A stretch of DNA of 64,000 bases from Pisaster brevispinus. Lineage: Eukaryota > Echinodermata > Asteroidea > Forcipulatida > Asteriidae. This document shows positions 9,600-24,500 of this stretch, piece after piece. The notes below the pieces were generated by a model. The model was not told the DNA's origin. It saw only the letters and a list, made by a program, of their open reading frames with translations, and did not search any database. Location: the NCBI GenBank assembly GCA_023634235.1, contig JAMKCF010000009.1:7874001-7938000 (forward strand). The letters run 5' to 3'. Position 1 is the first letter of the stretch; every line of letters begins with the position of its first letter. A program made the translations under genes and the position numbers.

Positions 9600-12500
9600 G
9601 TGAGAAAATAATGCTGGAATGGCAAGGGCAAGGGTCCTTGGGATGACCTGCCTCGTCATTTTATTTTAAGTCTCTTAAGTTACTCTACATACTATTCCTA
9701 TCCCTAAAAAATATGAGTATGATTAGTACCGTCCCCATGGAGGTAGAATTAGATCTACCTCCATGCTATTGCTAAGTACTAACTAGCATTATAAATCTAT
9801 CTCACGATCTACTAGTACTAACTACTCCAACTACTCTAGTCCCACTACCATGACTACAGTCGTCAGTTACTATAATTAGTAATTGATTCATGATTGAGGT
9901 CTAGCTAGCATGGCTAGTCCATGGTCTTTCATTCATACCTTATTTTTAAGCTTTAGACTGACAATGAGTGACATGGCTTCATCTTTAAAGTTTAATTAGC
10001 AATAAGAATAGCATTTTAAATTTTTTAGTAGTATTGTCCTAATCAAGCCTCCCAAAATAATATAGTGTGAATAAATACTATCAATCATTACTAACATGAC
10101 TAATACTATACAAGGTCAAGGATACAGAGTAAGTTGGTTGACATTGTGAAGTTATGATGGAGGCTAGTCCTAGTCTACTCCTAGAACTATTCGGTTCTTT
10201 CCGCTATCGTCTCCCCGACCCTCATAGGTCATCATGTACAAAATCCTATTCAAAACTTTTTCCCCTTCACATTTATGCACCTGGACTCTTTTGAAAACGT
10301 AGCTCGCCAAAATTAGGCTCAATGTGTTTATTGTTTTCACGGTGAGCTCGGGGTGGGTCCAGAAAATCCACTCCGCAAAAAAAAGGTGCAAAAAATGATA
10401 AATTCCCATCGTTTATTTAGAATCCTCGCCTTCCGATGGACCACGACATGCCTTAAGCTCGTATTCAATAGTATTCTGTGCGCAACACTGGCCAACAATA
10501 ATCAATGGCTTATCTTTTATACGTAAACCGTTGGCATTTATCACCGTTGGTTATTGTGCACGCAGCATACCATTGATGGATACAAGCGACGGCGGCCATT
10601 TTTGTTGTCGGAAGGCGACGATTCCGAATAACGATGGGAATTTATCATTTTTTGCACCTTTTTTTGCGGAGTGGATTTTCTGGACCCACCCCAAGCTCAG
10701 TGGAAAACAATGAATACATAAAGCCTAATTTTGGCGAGCTCCGTTTTCAAAAGAGAAGTCCAGGTGCATAAACGTGAAGGGGAAAAAGTTTCGAATAGGA
10801 TTTTGTACATGATGACCTATGAGGGTCGGGGAGACGATAGCGGAACGAGCCGAATAGTTCTAGGAGTAGTCCTAATCCAGCCCTTCTTAAATATGTTAAT
10901 TAGTGTAACCATACAAAATGAAGAGTTATGTAGTTAACTCATGGAGGAAACCTTCCTCCATCATCCATGGTTAACTTTTATGCATGTTATGTTGAAGTTG
11001 TTGAGTCATGTCCTGACACTTTCTGCCTTTTGTTTGACTCTTCCTGAAGTTCCTCTGTGCTGTACGCATACTCCTAGTTAGGGCCTAGGCTAGATATATG
11101 ATGAGGGTCTGTAGTTTCGGGGGCGAAAAATTTCACAGAATCCATAATTCAAATCTTACTTGTGTTGTAATTAATAGTAATAATAGTTTTTAATCTCACC
11201 AGGGCGTATTAACATTTCATGGCTGCATACATTTGTGTGCGTTGGGATATGGATGTTGGATATTCCTCATAAAACCCTCATTTTTGTGAAAGAAATAACT
11301 CTAATGTGTGTGTTTGCGTGTGGTTGCGAGCGCTGATAATGCATACCGCAGGGCACACTCAATTCAATGAACTTCATGCGACCACCCTGCACGTAACATG
11401 CTAGTGTATACGTTGGCGGCCAAAACCCTTAGCCAAAAAATAAATGTATGCTGCCATGAAATGATAACCTGATGAGATTAGTGTAGCCTCTTACAGGTAA
11501 GATTTGAGTTATGGAGCTCTGAAATTTTTCCGTCCCAGAAACATATCCTCATATCCAGGTTGTCACTTTAGTATTTATACAAAAGTGAAAGAAGGACCTC
11601 CAGAGCTAGTCATAATATAATCATTACTAGCTACCTATATAATACTACATGTACCGTTAGTATTGTCACTGCGTGTACATGTCCAAGTCCGTTAATGGTG
11701 GTACTAGTTGTAATTTTTATTATAGTATTATTGACGATACTGCTATAAACTATATAAAAAATAAGTATTACAATTAAATAAGTTGGTTTTACTGATTACA
11801 GTCAATTGGTACTGGTGGTAGAGATGCTTTCTCATACCATCCTCTTCCTCCATGCACCAGCGTCCTACCATCCATGATCTCAGATATCTGTAGTGTAGGC
11901 CTAAGTGTAACCCCGGCTGTCATGGCTGTGAGCAACAGCTCCTGTTGGTTTTGTACGCACACTCTCCAGTCTCCAATTGTGGACCTTCACCACACCAGGG
12001 ATCCTATGTCATCTTTTTTTTTTGGTCCCCACATACGCACCCATGTCCACTGGTTAATAGGGGGCATCTCTTTGTTCACCATTGTATGGAGATAGTTTTT
12101 TGTAGAAAATAAAACTAGCTGTTGAAAATTTGCTTACCAACCAAAAGGACCTCATGGTATAAATATAAAAAAATGAGTTAATGCCCTGACGTTTCGACCC
12201 TAGCTTCTCCAAGAGGGTTGAGTCAGGGCATTTAACTATAGTTTGTTTTAACGATGTCTCCATTGAACATATTAAAAGCACAGCGAGGGCGTCCTCCCCC
12301 CGCCAAAACACCCGTATCCGTTTTGTTTGCCGGATCTGCCGCACCAATGTTTAGACACGCTCACCCTCACACACTAAGCTGTCGCTGAAAAGGAAATGGC
12401 TGAACACCTCCACAGTTGAAGGGTCATGGCATCGGCCAGAGTTTTTTTTAAAACTAATATTACCGCCCACGATCAACGATATGTTTCAGTATGGAAGTAG

Positions 12501-15500
12501 ATCTAGTTTTTACCTACAAGAGCAACTTTTAAAACCAACACGGTGTGAGTGCTCATCGTGTTGTTCATTTAAATCTATGAAGTACATGTAGATGGGTGTA
12601 CATTGTGTCCAGTCCCCGTAGTGGTTTGATCAGTGCAGTGTGAACAATGAGAAAAGTCTTCACGGCACAAGCTATGATGGTTTTTAAAAGGTTGAGAGAT
12701 TGGTGTTGCTGTTAATTTAGATTCATACATGTTCCTATGAAGTCAATGACCAATCGTACCACGCTGTGTGAAAACTAAACATCTACTAGAGTAACTGAAA
12801 ATGAGGCTTAAATGAGTTGAAAATCTGTTCAGTTTAAAGGGAAGTGCTTGCCAGTCTTTGAATATAAATTTATATATTTTTTTATTTATTTCAGTCTGCA
12901 ATTAAGGCGAAGCTTGTCGATCTAGGATCTTATGTGGGTAAGTTTATAATTATATAAAGTGTGCATACAAAAAGTCTAAAAACTGAGTTAGTGGGCCTTG
13001 TGTATTTTATTTTATTGAAACCTGTAATACAATTGATTTTCTTCAGATGACGAACTTCCAGACTATATCATGGTGATGGTTGCTAACAAGAAATCAGAGG
13101 CCCAGATGACGGACGACTTGTCCCTATTTCTTGGAAACAACACATTGATTTTCACGTCCTGGTAAGTACCACTGTAGAGTACAGATTTTGACGTGTTAAC
13201 TGCCAGCTACACACATATATGACCAAACGACAAATATTAACCCTTATTCCCTAGGCCTGTTGATTAGGTGACCTTAATCCTCCGATATTCTCCTCTCCTA
13301 TGTCACTTCACACCAACATGTTTGGACTTGGATAAGATTGGAATGCCTGACCTAGTGATTGTTATTTAGGCCTAAATTGTTATTTAGGCCTGTAGCCCTC
13401 GGTCCTAACCTTCTGAATCCTTCATTTTGGTGAAGAAAATAGAAGGATTTGGAAGTGTAATTTGAATTCAGCTTTATTTAGAATGCATTTGAATGGTTGG
13501 GCTATTGTTAAAAGTAATTTATGTAGCACTTGATGAGTTGTTCATCAAAAAAAGATCTATGAGTGTGTGTGTGTGTTTGTTGATTAATTGTAGACATTTA
13601 ATGGTTACAATATAATATGAAGCTGTTCATTTAATCAAATCATACTGTGTCAGGTTGCACAGTGTCCTCAATAAGCTCTCACAGCCAGCTCCGGAACCAA
13701 AGCCAAAGAAGGTCAAGGAAAGCAGCGCCAAAAACAAAAAGATCAAAGAAAAAAAAGCTGCAGGTCCATCAGCAGCAACCAAAAGTGTCGATCCACACCC
13801 CGTCAAAGCAGGGCATTCTGTAGAGACCACCATAATAATGCCCTCAACAGCACCGAAGCTTTCACTTACTGCTGTGAAGGGATTGAAGCCTGAACCCACC
13901 CAAGTGGTCATCTCCTTAAAGCCAGAGACCAATGATTTCCTGGATGAAGAACTTGCTCAGGAAGAGGTGAACTCGGAGGCGGCCAAGAGACAGCCGGCTG
14001 TTATTTCACCTCTCCAGCCCAAGGTATTGTCCCGTGCATTATCTCAGCAAAAGGAAGTCATCAAGAAAGTGCCATCTAATCCCTCTGTAACAATCAAAGT
14101 ATCACCAACTCTGGCAGTTCAGGTAATGACATTTATAGAAATTGTGTTAATAAGTCAAACCTAAATTTGATTACAAATGTATTTCCGTTGACCATCCATT
14201 CGAAGCTCTCTCTGGTTTGGTTTTGAATTGTCCTCATATAAAAAGTCTGTTTTGCATTCACTTGTGTTTGTATGCTGTGCTTATAGTAGCAGTTTCTAAT
14301 TTTCCTGATTTTAGGATTTTCTCAAACTCTCCTTGAGCCTGCAAAATTTCTTGAAAGAGGTAAAACAGTTTCCAAAGGGAGAAAGAAATAAGTCTACTTT
14401 GTGTCAAAACTTGTAGCTTTTTTATTTATTTCTAGTGGTGCAGAGAGTCTGTGAACCTCCTGAATAGTAGCATCTAGGATGTTTCTGGGTCTATATTAAG
14501 GAAGAACCCAGGAATTTTCACAGACTTCAAATTCCATCCCTGCCTAGAGGCTATAGGTTCTTCCTGACGCTGCTTCATGTTACTTCATTTTCATGTATAC
14601 TATTTTTAAACTGTTTGATTTGCCGACTTTAATTGGATTGGCATTTTGCTGCAGACTTCACGAAAGCGCAAGGCACCAGGCTCTGTGATTGGTCAAGTTT
14701 TGAATGTCCAGGAGGATGAAGACAGTGATGAACCTTCCAGCTTTGGAAAGAAAGTGGCCAGCACTGTGCTTCCTCAAAGAAGGTTTGCTAATGTTCCTAA
14801 TTCTATACATTTATACATCTTGCCACATTTGACCTGTACAATTGGGTGCCTGTAAGAACCTGCTCCGGAATTAGCTACAAAATCTAACAAGCTCCAAAAA
14901 GCGATCTTCTAGTCAAGAACTTCATCAAGTTTTGCCTTCAATAACTTGATTAAGATGAAAAATATTGATTCAGCGACATGAGAGCACCTTGAAGACTGAC
15001 CCACAAATAATACAGAGGGCGTTTTACTGTGTGGAATGCTTTTTACCACTGTGGAAAAATGCCAATGTTTTGAAACAATTCAGTGAAGGAACCATTTACT
15101 TGGCAAGGTTTCCATTAATTTTTTTTTTTCCTATCTATTTTTCTAATTTTTATTAAGGGGCCTCATTGTTTATTTTAAAATATTTTGTTGACATTCTTTT
15201 ATTTATTTTTCATATATTTTTCTAGTTGTATACAGCTGTATAACTCTTTTTACCTTTGTGTCTCTTGCCAATTTTACAATTGTTATTAATGTTTTTGTTT
15301 TTTTTGCTGGTTAAGTTTATTATTTGCCTGATGGGAGGGGGTGGGACTATTTTGCATTTTTACTCATTCAGCGTCACTGCTTTTAATTATCTTTCTGTTG
15401 TTGTCTTAATGTTCTTAATGTCTTTATAGATATATTGTAAATAATTATTGATCTTTTATATATGGCCAGGGATATTGGAATTGAAGGCCTTCGGGCTACA

Positions 15501-18500
15501 GTTTTTAGGTAAACTTTTTTAATTCCAGGCATATGTCCCTGGCTTTTGTTTTGTACTGATTTTGTTTGTGTTTTGTATTTGTTTTTATGCCGAATAAATA
15601 ATAATAATAATAATAATAATATGTCGTGTTTACCTGCACTGACTATTGAAATTGTAAGCCCTTTTTTAAAGTATTTTCTAGGGAAAACTCACTGATTCAC
15701 TTTTTTTTTAATATGTACAACTAACCCAATGACTTACACAGAGATGTACAATGCTTATTGTGTTGTTGAAATTTTGCCCTTAAAATAAATCCGAATGAAA
15801 TATGTATAATTTGTGAACTTAAGAATGCTAAGAATGTAAAAAGTCTGATGACAGACAGGTGGCCTTTGAGAGTATTTTGTTGCTTTCCATAAAAGTTTCT
15901 GTGGGTCACCAGCATGTGAGATGGGTCAAAACAAACGATCTTAACAAACCTTTGGTTTGCATGATTGTAGTTGGGTGTATCGAACTCACACTACTATTAC
16001 ATGCATTTCAATCAGGTTTACAGTAACACCATGTAATATTCTCACCATGGGTTGTGGTGGATCTGACAAGAACTTGAAGTTCCAATTAGTATGCTTTGAT
16101 GGTCTTCAGGAGAATGCTGGACTCTGATGATGAAATACATTTTTGCTTTTTTGTGTGTTTTTGTGTAAACTGTATTTTTGTGTAAACTTTATTTTTGTGT
16201 TTGTTGACTTTTCATCCTTTGAAACTGTAGAACTGTATACCATTTTCTATTTGTTCATATGTATAATGTATTTTCTGTGCTTCAAAACTTATATGGACAG
16301 ATAAACAATCCCCATTAGCACAGAAAATACAAAAGAGAGGGCTTGCACATGACAAGCGCTTCTTTTTTGTGAACCTCCTCCACATCTTTCCCACCCTTTT
16401 GTTCTCGGTAACTTTTCTCTTGTACATGTATATTACATTCTCATTATAGTTTACCTTTAATAATTGATTTATTGTATTACTCCAACTATATGTGCTTTGA
16501 TGTGAAAATTCAGTGAATTGATTGAGTTATGGGTTGATTGATGATGAGTCCAGAATTTTCCTGAAGATGATCACAGCATACAGATCGAGATGTCGAGTTG
16601 TCAAACCACCGGAAGTTCTTCTCAGATTCACCACAACTCATGAAGAGGAGATTACATCGTGTTACCGAACACCTTACTGGACTGAGCAGATTGTATTCCC
16701 ACCATGCAAAGTCTCAAATCTTACGACTACTCTATTTGCTAGAGTCTCTCTCGAGAAGGATCTTTAGCAGAAAACACCCGCGCTTTGCTAATTATTTGGG
16801 GGGCACGGATGTTTTAACTTTCATATGACAAAATTGGTTGTTGTTGGTTGGGTCTCTGCTGGTAAATTCTCTCTCTGGTTGTTGTTGGCATGATCTTCAA
16901 TTTTGTAAACAATTTAGCTGGTTGTACATTTTAAATAAAGTTTTAGCGACTTTTCTATATATTTTGATATTTGTAATTGATATTTGATGTGTAATTTTTG
17001 AAATGTTTATGATTTATTTGTTCCTGTTGTCCTTTTTTGTGCCTGTTTTTTTTTAATTGTCTGGATTGTCTTTAGATAGTGATTTTTTGTTATGTTCAGG
17101 CTTGGTCTTTGTAGGCCTATTTATAGTTTAAGTTCTCTGTACTTATCGTTTTTGTGTTGCCTAAAAAAAAAAAAATTAGTAAAAAAAAAAGGTTAAATGT
17201 CATTAATTATGATTTAGCTCTATTGATAAAGAGGTATCACATGTTAATGTACCAGACTCCTCATGTCTTTGTGTACAGACCAACACTTCCTGTGTCCAAG
17301 CAGGCCAACACCTCCCTACTGAAGAAGGCAGTTTGTGCTGCAGAAGCGTCTACCAGTGAAGTACTCGCAACATTAACCAAGAAAGAACCTCCCAAAACCG
17401 CACAGACAGGACCGAGACGAATCAAGATTGTTAGGTAAAAAGCAATTTTCTCATTTGGTAGAGTTCAAAGGAAACTAACTTCCATGTAGTCAATCAGTTT
17501 GATTATTTTTTGTAAATCTCAATCTCTGTGTTTTACTGCACCGTTGGGTCTAGATGGTAGAGCAAGAAGGTCCCAAGTTTTAATTTCATGCTACCCAGCA
17601 GGCCTGTGACCAGGAATTATTGTAATTTTCAATATTATTATTTTTTATTTATTTATTTTATTTAATTTTATTTTATTTTATTTATTTATTTATTTATTTA
17701 TTTATTTTTTTTTTTTTGGGGGGGGGAATTGGAAATATTTGAAAATGAAGGCCCAGTTCAGACATTTGGTCCATTTCTGCGCTTATTTTAATTTTTTTGG
17801 CGCACCATTTTTGTTTTGTTTTGGGTGGACTTTTTCTTCTTTTTTGATTTGGGGGACTTTTTTTCGGGGGGGGGGGGGGGCCCTTAGTTCCGGACCTGTC
17901 ACCCAGGTTACCCCAAAAGTGGTGTGAAATATTTGTAGATAAAGCCATGTCTTCTAAGGACTTCCCCTGTAGTAGTCTTCATGTAGTAGCAGTATAAATC
18001 TTATGTAAATATTTAAAAAAAATACAGTGTAAAAAAGAGGGGGAAAGTGCGTCCACAGATTCCCGAGAATTGTGACGTGTTGCAGTTTACAGCGGAGAGC
18101 TAGGTGTGTACAGACTAAAACCCTTAAAGCATACTTAAGACAAACTGTCTGGCTCCCTACCCCACAAGTTCATAAGCGCCCAGCTACAAGAAGCTACAGT
18201 AGCTAGTTCCTGCCTTGGGGTTTATGCCACGCTAGCCCCACGAGCCACAGCACTGGCTATACGGGATATTGCCCCGGGTTTGTCTCACTAACACCCCTGC
18301 TGTGCACTGCGGAACACGCTTCCGTATCATGGACTCTCTCAATTAAAATCTTATGTTTGTTTTTTTCATAATTATTTATAACTTTTATCCATAATCTGAA
18401 TACATAGTCTTTTTTGTCATACACTCATGAATAGTAGTTTTACAAAAACCAGTTGAATTTGGTACAGTCATTAACTAACTCCAAAGATCAGGTGATTCGT

Positions 18501-21500
18501 CCAAACCATAAATATAGTTCGGACCATGACCACAATTTCCTTTTAAATGCTGGGAAACAGCCAAGTTTGATGGTTTCTTTTAGGGAATCATTCTACTCTA
18601 CGCCTGGAAAACTTTCAGGATCATGTTTTGGGTCTATTTTGTAGCCAGAATAGCACAACAAAGCTAGTGTTGGTGTCCCATTAAAGAGGCTTATTGATCA
18701 CGTGTACAAAACACGTGCTTCTCATGTTGAATGAGGAAATGTATTTTAAGACATTCATATGTTGTCCGTTCATTAAAATTTAGGGTTTCCATTGAAAACA
18801 TAGGTGAACCATTAAAGGAGTGCAGTTGTGACCTTGTCTCCTCATTGTTGGGTCCAATCAAAATCTCGAGTTTGAGCTATGAGTCACAAAGGTTGAGTCT
18901 GAGGCAGAGTCATGTGTCACTTGAATTTTAAAATATTGTTAAATAATAAATAAATAAATAAATAATTCTGACAGATGTACACCAAGGTTTAAAAGTAGGC
19001 ATTTAAAAGTAGGCACAATTGGAGAAGAAAAACATCAAGTCAGAGTCCCACGTCTGAGTCCAGATGGTGGAGTCGAAGTCTAAGTCATTGACTGAATTAT
19101 CAAAAATTTGACTCAAGTTGGACTTGAGTTTGAGTTCAAGTCAAGAGTCGATCAACACTGTTCCGTGCTAATCCATTTCTCATCAATAATTGTTTGCCCC
19201 TGACGGAAGAACATCTAAACAAACAAACAAACAAACACCCCAACACCCCAACAAACAAACAAACAAACATATTTGTCATAAAATAAGAAATTGTGTACAG
19301 GACATGAAGCTGCTTATAGCTTAGTTTAATTACTGTTCTTGTTTTTCTAAAATGTAAAGGAAACTTCAGTCATCAGTTCCAAGAAGAAACCTGCTCCTGA
19401 AAGCTGTCAGCGATGTGAAGCAAAGCATCAAAGACAATGAGCGCAGCAAATCCAGGCTCAGGCTTGAAATGCCAGCACCAGGTCTGGTATCTCGCTCAAA
19501 AATTAAGGAACTATCGGAGCGAGATTATGATGCCCAGGAGTTCATTACCCTTTCAGACAGCTCAACCTCACAGCAAGTGGAAGAATATTATGCAGATGAT
19601 GAGGAGCAAGGTTAGGATATTTCAATGATTAGGCCTACTTTTTAAATTTTCAGGGTGAAGAAAGGTTGATTAGATTAATATGCCGGCACTCTGGCACTCT
19701 ACCAACTCAGCTATCTAGCACTATGATGGTGGTCTCCCTGTTTTGTCAATATCTTTTTTGGGGGGATGCCAGTCAGGATGTCATTTATCCTTAAACTGCC
19801 GTATAACCAGGGATCACACCCAAGTTTACAAAACAACCTCACCTTGGATGCTGCAGTAATACTGCGTGACACAACTTTGTGGCAAAATGGCAAGAACTCT
19901 CCTTTTAGATCATCTAAATGATGTAGTATGTGTATGGCAAATTTTACCATATAATTGATGTAGAGGCCATGTTCAACAATCCTGTACAGTCAAACTAGAG
20001 ATGTGGTGATTGTTGAGCTAACTTCTTATTTGTAGGGGTTCCAGGATTTAGCTCCTGGAGTCCCAGACATGTAGCCCAAAGAGAACAATCTGTATGAGTT
20101 TCTGGTTGGTTATCTTCATTGCCTAGCTGTGTGACACCCTTGTATTCTTTAAGTATTACAGTGGTGGCAGCTGTGGCATGATGTATGGTGGGGTACCTGG
20201 CCTGTGAGACTGAGGGGATTGTGGGGTGTGACAAGATAAACTTACACTTGAGCATAAGAAGCACAGTGAAGGTCCACTAGATGGTCTCTCAACTGAGTTA
20301 AGGGGTTAACGACTGATGCAGTGTTCTTTAGGTTCTGATTCTAAAAGTAAATGTACAAAAAAGGAATACTTAGTAAAGAATGAGCTTTTGTGTACTGCTT
20401 GCTTACTCCATATAACTCTACACTGTGTGCCGTTTAATGATAGATGACAACGAGGTTCTGGATACTAGACAATTCTGCATGGAGACGGAAATGCCATCCC
20501 AACCAGTGATCTATGTTATACGAGATGAAAATGCGAAAAAGGAGGAGCAGCCTGTCTACACACCAACCCCTGAGGTAGTTGAGAGCAGCCAGAGGTGAGT
20601 TTTACTGACCCCACGGCATGACGAGTGTGAACAGTTTCAAATCACTAAATACATACCACATATAAGTTAACGTACCAATGTGAACCTAAATAGTGTAGTC
20701 ATAGAGAGCCTGGCTTTAAGATGGACTCTCTTCTCTTGTCTGAGTGCTGCTGGCTGGGCCTGGCAGTGGTTTTTCCACTTGGTTTCCTGCTCTTATTCCC
20801 ATTTTTGTATTTTCGTGGTCATTCTCTGATCACATTGCAACCCTGGGAAAAGCCAGTATATAAATGCTATTCTTATTATTATTATAGTTGCTTATTTGAG
20901 TTTCTGGTAAGGAACCTGAAGTTAAACCTCTGCATTAGAAGTCCTCCGAATCAGGGAGCATGAGGTGATGAAGAGTTTGTTTGATTTACATACTAAGCTA
21001 TTCAGTTGAATGTCGCATGATTTAGTTTAGAGTTGTTAAATCACATGGGGGAAAAAGTCCGTGCTTCACTAATTGACAATTTGAAATTTGTAATTCAAAA
21101 TCGAGGATTTTGATGTGACATAATTTATCAATGCAAAGCCTTGATGACAACTTTACTGTTTGATTGTAATATCTGTTAACATGTCTGTATTGCCTTTATA
21201 CAGTGAGACCTCACCCACCAGACCATTGAGCCCAAAATTCATTGTGACGCTAGAGGGAGCTGTGAAACCCAACACCAAGCAGAGGAAATCAGCCAGGGTG
21301 GCACCCCGCCTCTCTTCCTTCACAAGGACAATTGACAACAGCTCCATGTACGCTGACTTTGTTCACATGCAGCAGCAGAAGCAGCAGGCAGAAGAGGATA
21401 ATGTGCTGCAGCAGCAGCTGCGGCTAGCACAGCAGGAAGCTGCTCTGTTGCAGCAAAAAAATCAGCTTCTTGAACAGCGGGCTTTGGAGGAGTACCCCAT

Positions 21501-24500
21501 GGATGAAGACATCCATGTCTATTCCAGACAAACACATCATCTTGAAAAAGCAGAAGAAGAAAAAGAAGGTAGATTGGGCTGTTGTTGGTTTTTTTTACTT
21601 GTGTTATGCTCAAGAATAATAAATAATGTTATTTTGTCGGACCATAAATCATCATTTGGCATAGACTTGCATACGTGGCCTCCTCATCCTCAGATTGTAG
21701 TGGGAGCGCATTCCTTTATTTTTGTTTGTGACAATTTATTTTGTTTTTGGAAATTTACAGAACAATTTGACAAGGAAGAGGTTAGTTCCCCGAACAAAGA
21801 GAGATCGGCCAGTGAACGCTGCTTGTTTTGGCCTGCGTGCAGGAAAGGTAGTGACTGCATATACGTGCACCCAACAACACCTTGCAGGTTGGATATATCT
21901 TTTTTTATTTAAAAACATTTCAGGTTTGAAATATTTGTTCTGACAAACAGCTTACTACAAGACGTATGTTGTTTGTAATATAATTAGTTGTATTTGTGTA
22001 ATACTCTTTTGTGGGTACATGTTGTCAAAAACAAATGCTGTACCATGTTTTAAATGTGTATATTAGTTTCCAAAGAGGATTCTGTATCAGAGTAATTGAA
22101 CTTTAAAAATTGTCTCTCGATTGAAAACAGGACCTTCCCAAATTGTAAATTTGGAGACAAATGCTTGTTTATCCATCCGAACTGCAAGTACGATGCCCGC
22201 TGCAGCAGAACTAACTGTCCTTTCACCCATGCTACAAGGAAGCAGGCTTCTCAGGGTCCAGTGAGTCCAACTGTTATCGTCGCACCCATACCAGGTAACA
22301 CTTCATGCTCTGTCTTAGTCCTGATTGGCTCGTTCGTTTTCTTAACGTAGTCGCGGATATCGCAACGCAAATTACTTGAGAAGAGCTATCTGTATCACAC
22401 AAACATCTGGATCAAAACGAGCGTCTTGATGCTTTAGGCATTTTTTTCTGGCTGTGATATGAATATTCATGAATAGAAACGCATGTGCACTGCTGTCCCC
22501 TTGTTTCCTTGATGTGAGTAGTGAAAATAGTGTTATCGCCAATTGCCACGTAACAAGTGATTATTGTTCAATAAACTGTATGTGCTGTAAGCCATAGAGT
22601 AAATTCTTCATTATGCAATGGCAATTATTTGTGATCGGCAGTTTAAAAACCTGCAAATGATACATGTCCATTGATTTTTAAACCCAGTTTACTTCTTGCA
22701 AATTGTAACGTTGGTGTCACAGGGGGGGTCCAGTTAGGGTTGTTGGTTTTCGTTCAGCCTTAATTCTACGTGGAGGTTAACTCCACGGTCTGACCAGAAA
22801 GGCCAGCAGTGTAAAATACCATGTGGGGATGATACGGTCCGACTGGATCAGAGCCTGCGTTAGACACCTGTTCCTCTGCGTGTCCGAATGGACTCCCTGC
22901 CAACCGGACACGATCAACTGTCACTGACACTCATTTTCAACACAACATACATGTTGATCTTTTACAACTATACAGTTTGTCTTAGAAACATCACATATGA
23001 CTAGGTACCAAACACGTGCTCTCTTGCTGAATGCCCAAGTGTAAATTATGCAAATTAGCCTCGCTTTGATCTGCCTGGCAAATGTCAGGCAGCTCTGCCA
23101 AATTCGTGAAAACGTTAGCTTTGATCCAGATTGGTAGACTTGCCAAGTCCTTCTGAGCCAGTTGATATTGCGCCCTCTGCCGGTGACTAAAAACCAAAAC
23201 TAGCGTCGCCAATCAAAACTGCACTATCTAACTTGATATGTTTGATCCTTTTTAAGGCTACATTGGAAATGAATTCTTTCAGCACTTTCTTAGGTTAGGC
23301 TAAAAATACCACTGTAGCCCCCTGCTTGTTTAAATTAGATGATTACTCTGGTCTCTGGGAGATTGCGGAACATTCAAGTAAGCTTTAGAAATTTTTTATT
23401 CTAACGTGGGCATTTAGATTGGCCAGAGATCCCTTGAGCATGGCTGTAGAAGTTAGTTATCTCGAAGTCAATCAAATCTGGGATCAGGTTTCATACAGAG
23501 TGATAAGTAAACTCATATGGGATTGTTGCAGTCCAGTAATCTTAAGGAATGGGTTTTTTTCTTTTAGGCACAAATCCGCTGAGATCTGTGGTGTTTCTCT
23601 GCAACGTTTTTGTGGTACTATTTTGAAAAGTTTACCTGAAGATAGCTGACTTAAGTGTGTTTTTTTTTTCTTCTCAGTCCGTATAAAGTATTTCAACATT
23701 AATGTATTGAATTGAAGGATTTAACACTATCGGTTGTAACTTGTAATTGTCCAGTAGCGATATCAATCTAAGAATGTGTGCAACCGCAACTCAAGAAGTG
23801 TGCATGCTTTAAAAATAAGAAGAGTGATAAGTGAGACTGGTTCCGGATACAATGTTTCTGACACTACATGAGATGATAAATTTCCTTGGGATGATTAGTA
23901 CTGGCGCTTACTTTTTATTTATTAATAAAGCTTTCATTTGTTAAATAGGCTGTGTTTTTTTAAGTGACGATACAAATTTCTTGAGTGTAAACATTTGAAA
24001 AGCAGTGTCGTTAAAAAGGTATGAATGAAAATAAACTGAAATGGGAGCTGCGAATTAGTAGGCCATTGAGTTTCGCTTGAAATCAAATGACTGTTCACAC
24101 TACGCAGCCAATTAAACCCAGGAAATAAAACCTCATGATGTGATTGAAGGAATTTTAACCCCAATTTTCATCTCATGTTCATATCGCACTTGATCCAATT
24201 TTCCTTGGGAAAATAATGAACACTCGACATGCTAACTCCAGGAGTTACATGTATGTTGCATAAACCCTACTTACAATGATCACTGTTTAGCTACTTTCCT
24301 TTGAGAAAAAAGCCCAGGAGCAAAAGAAATGCTCCAGGGATTACTGATGGAGGGAAGCTAGACTTGCCTTACCATAAATGAGAACGCAGTCAATATTTTG
24401 TTTAAAACCACCCCTTTCTAAGATTCTGCATGAGGTAGAAAGAAACTTGCCACACACGAGCAGACCCAATATAAAGCTGTTCTCTCTTGTCATAGGGGGG

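Noticed and set aside
10170..10937. Mirror-image coding frames (P-E-L-T-V-K / S-N-R-I-L-Y-M-M)
   Set aside because: Both are translations of the arms of the fold-back element.
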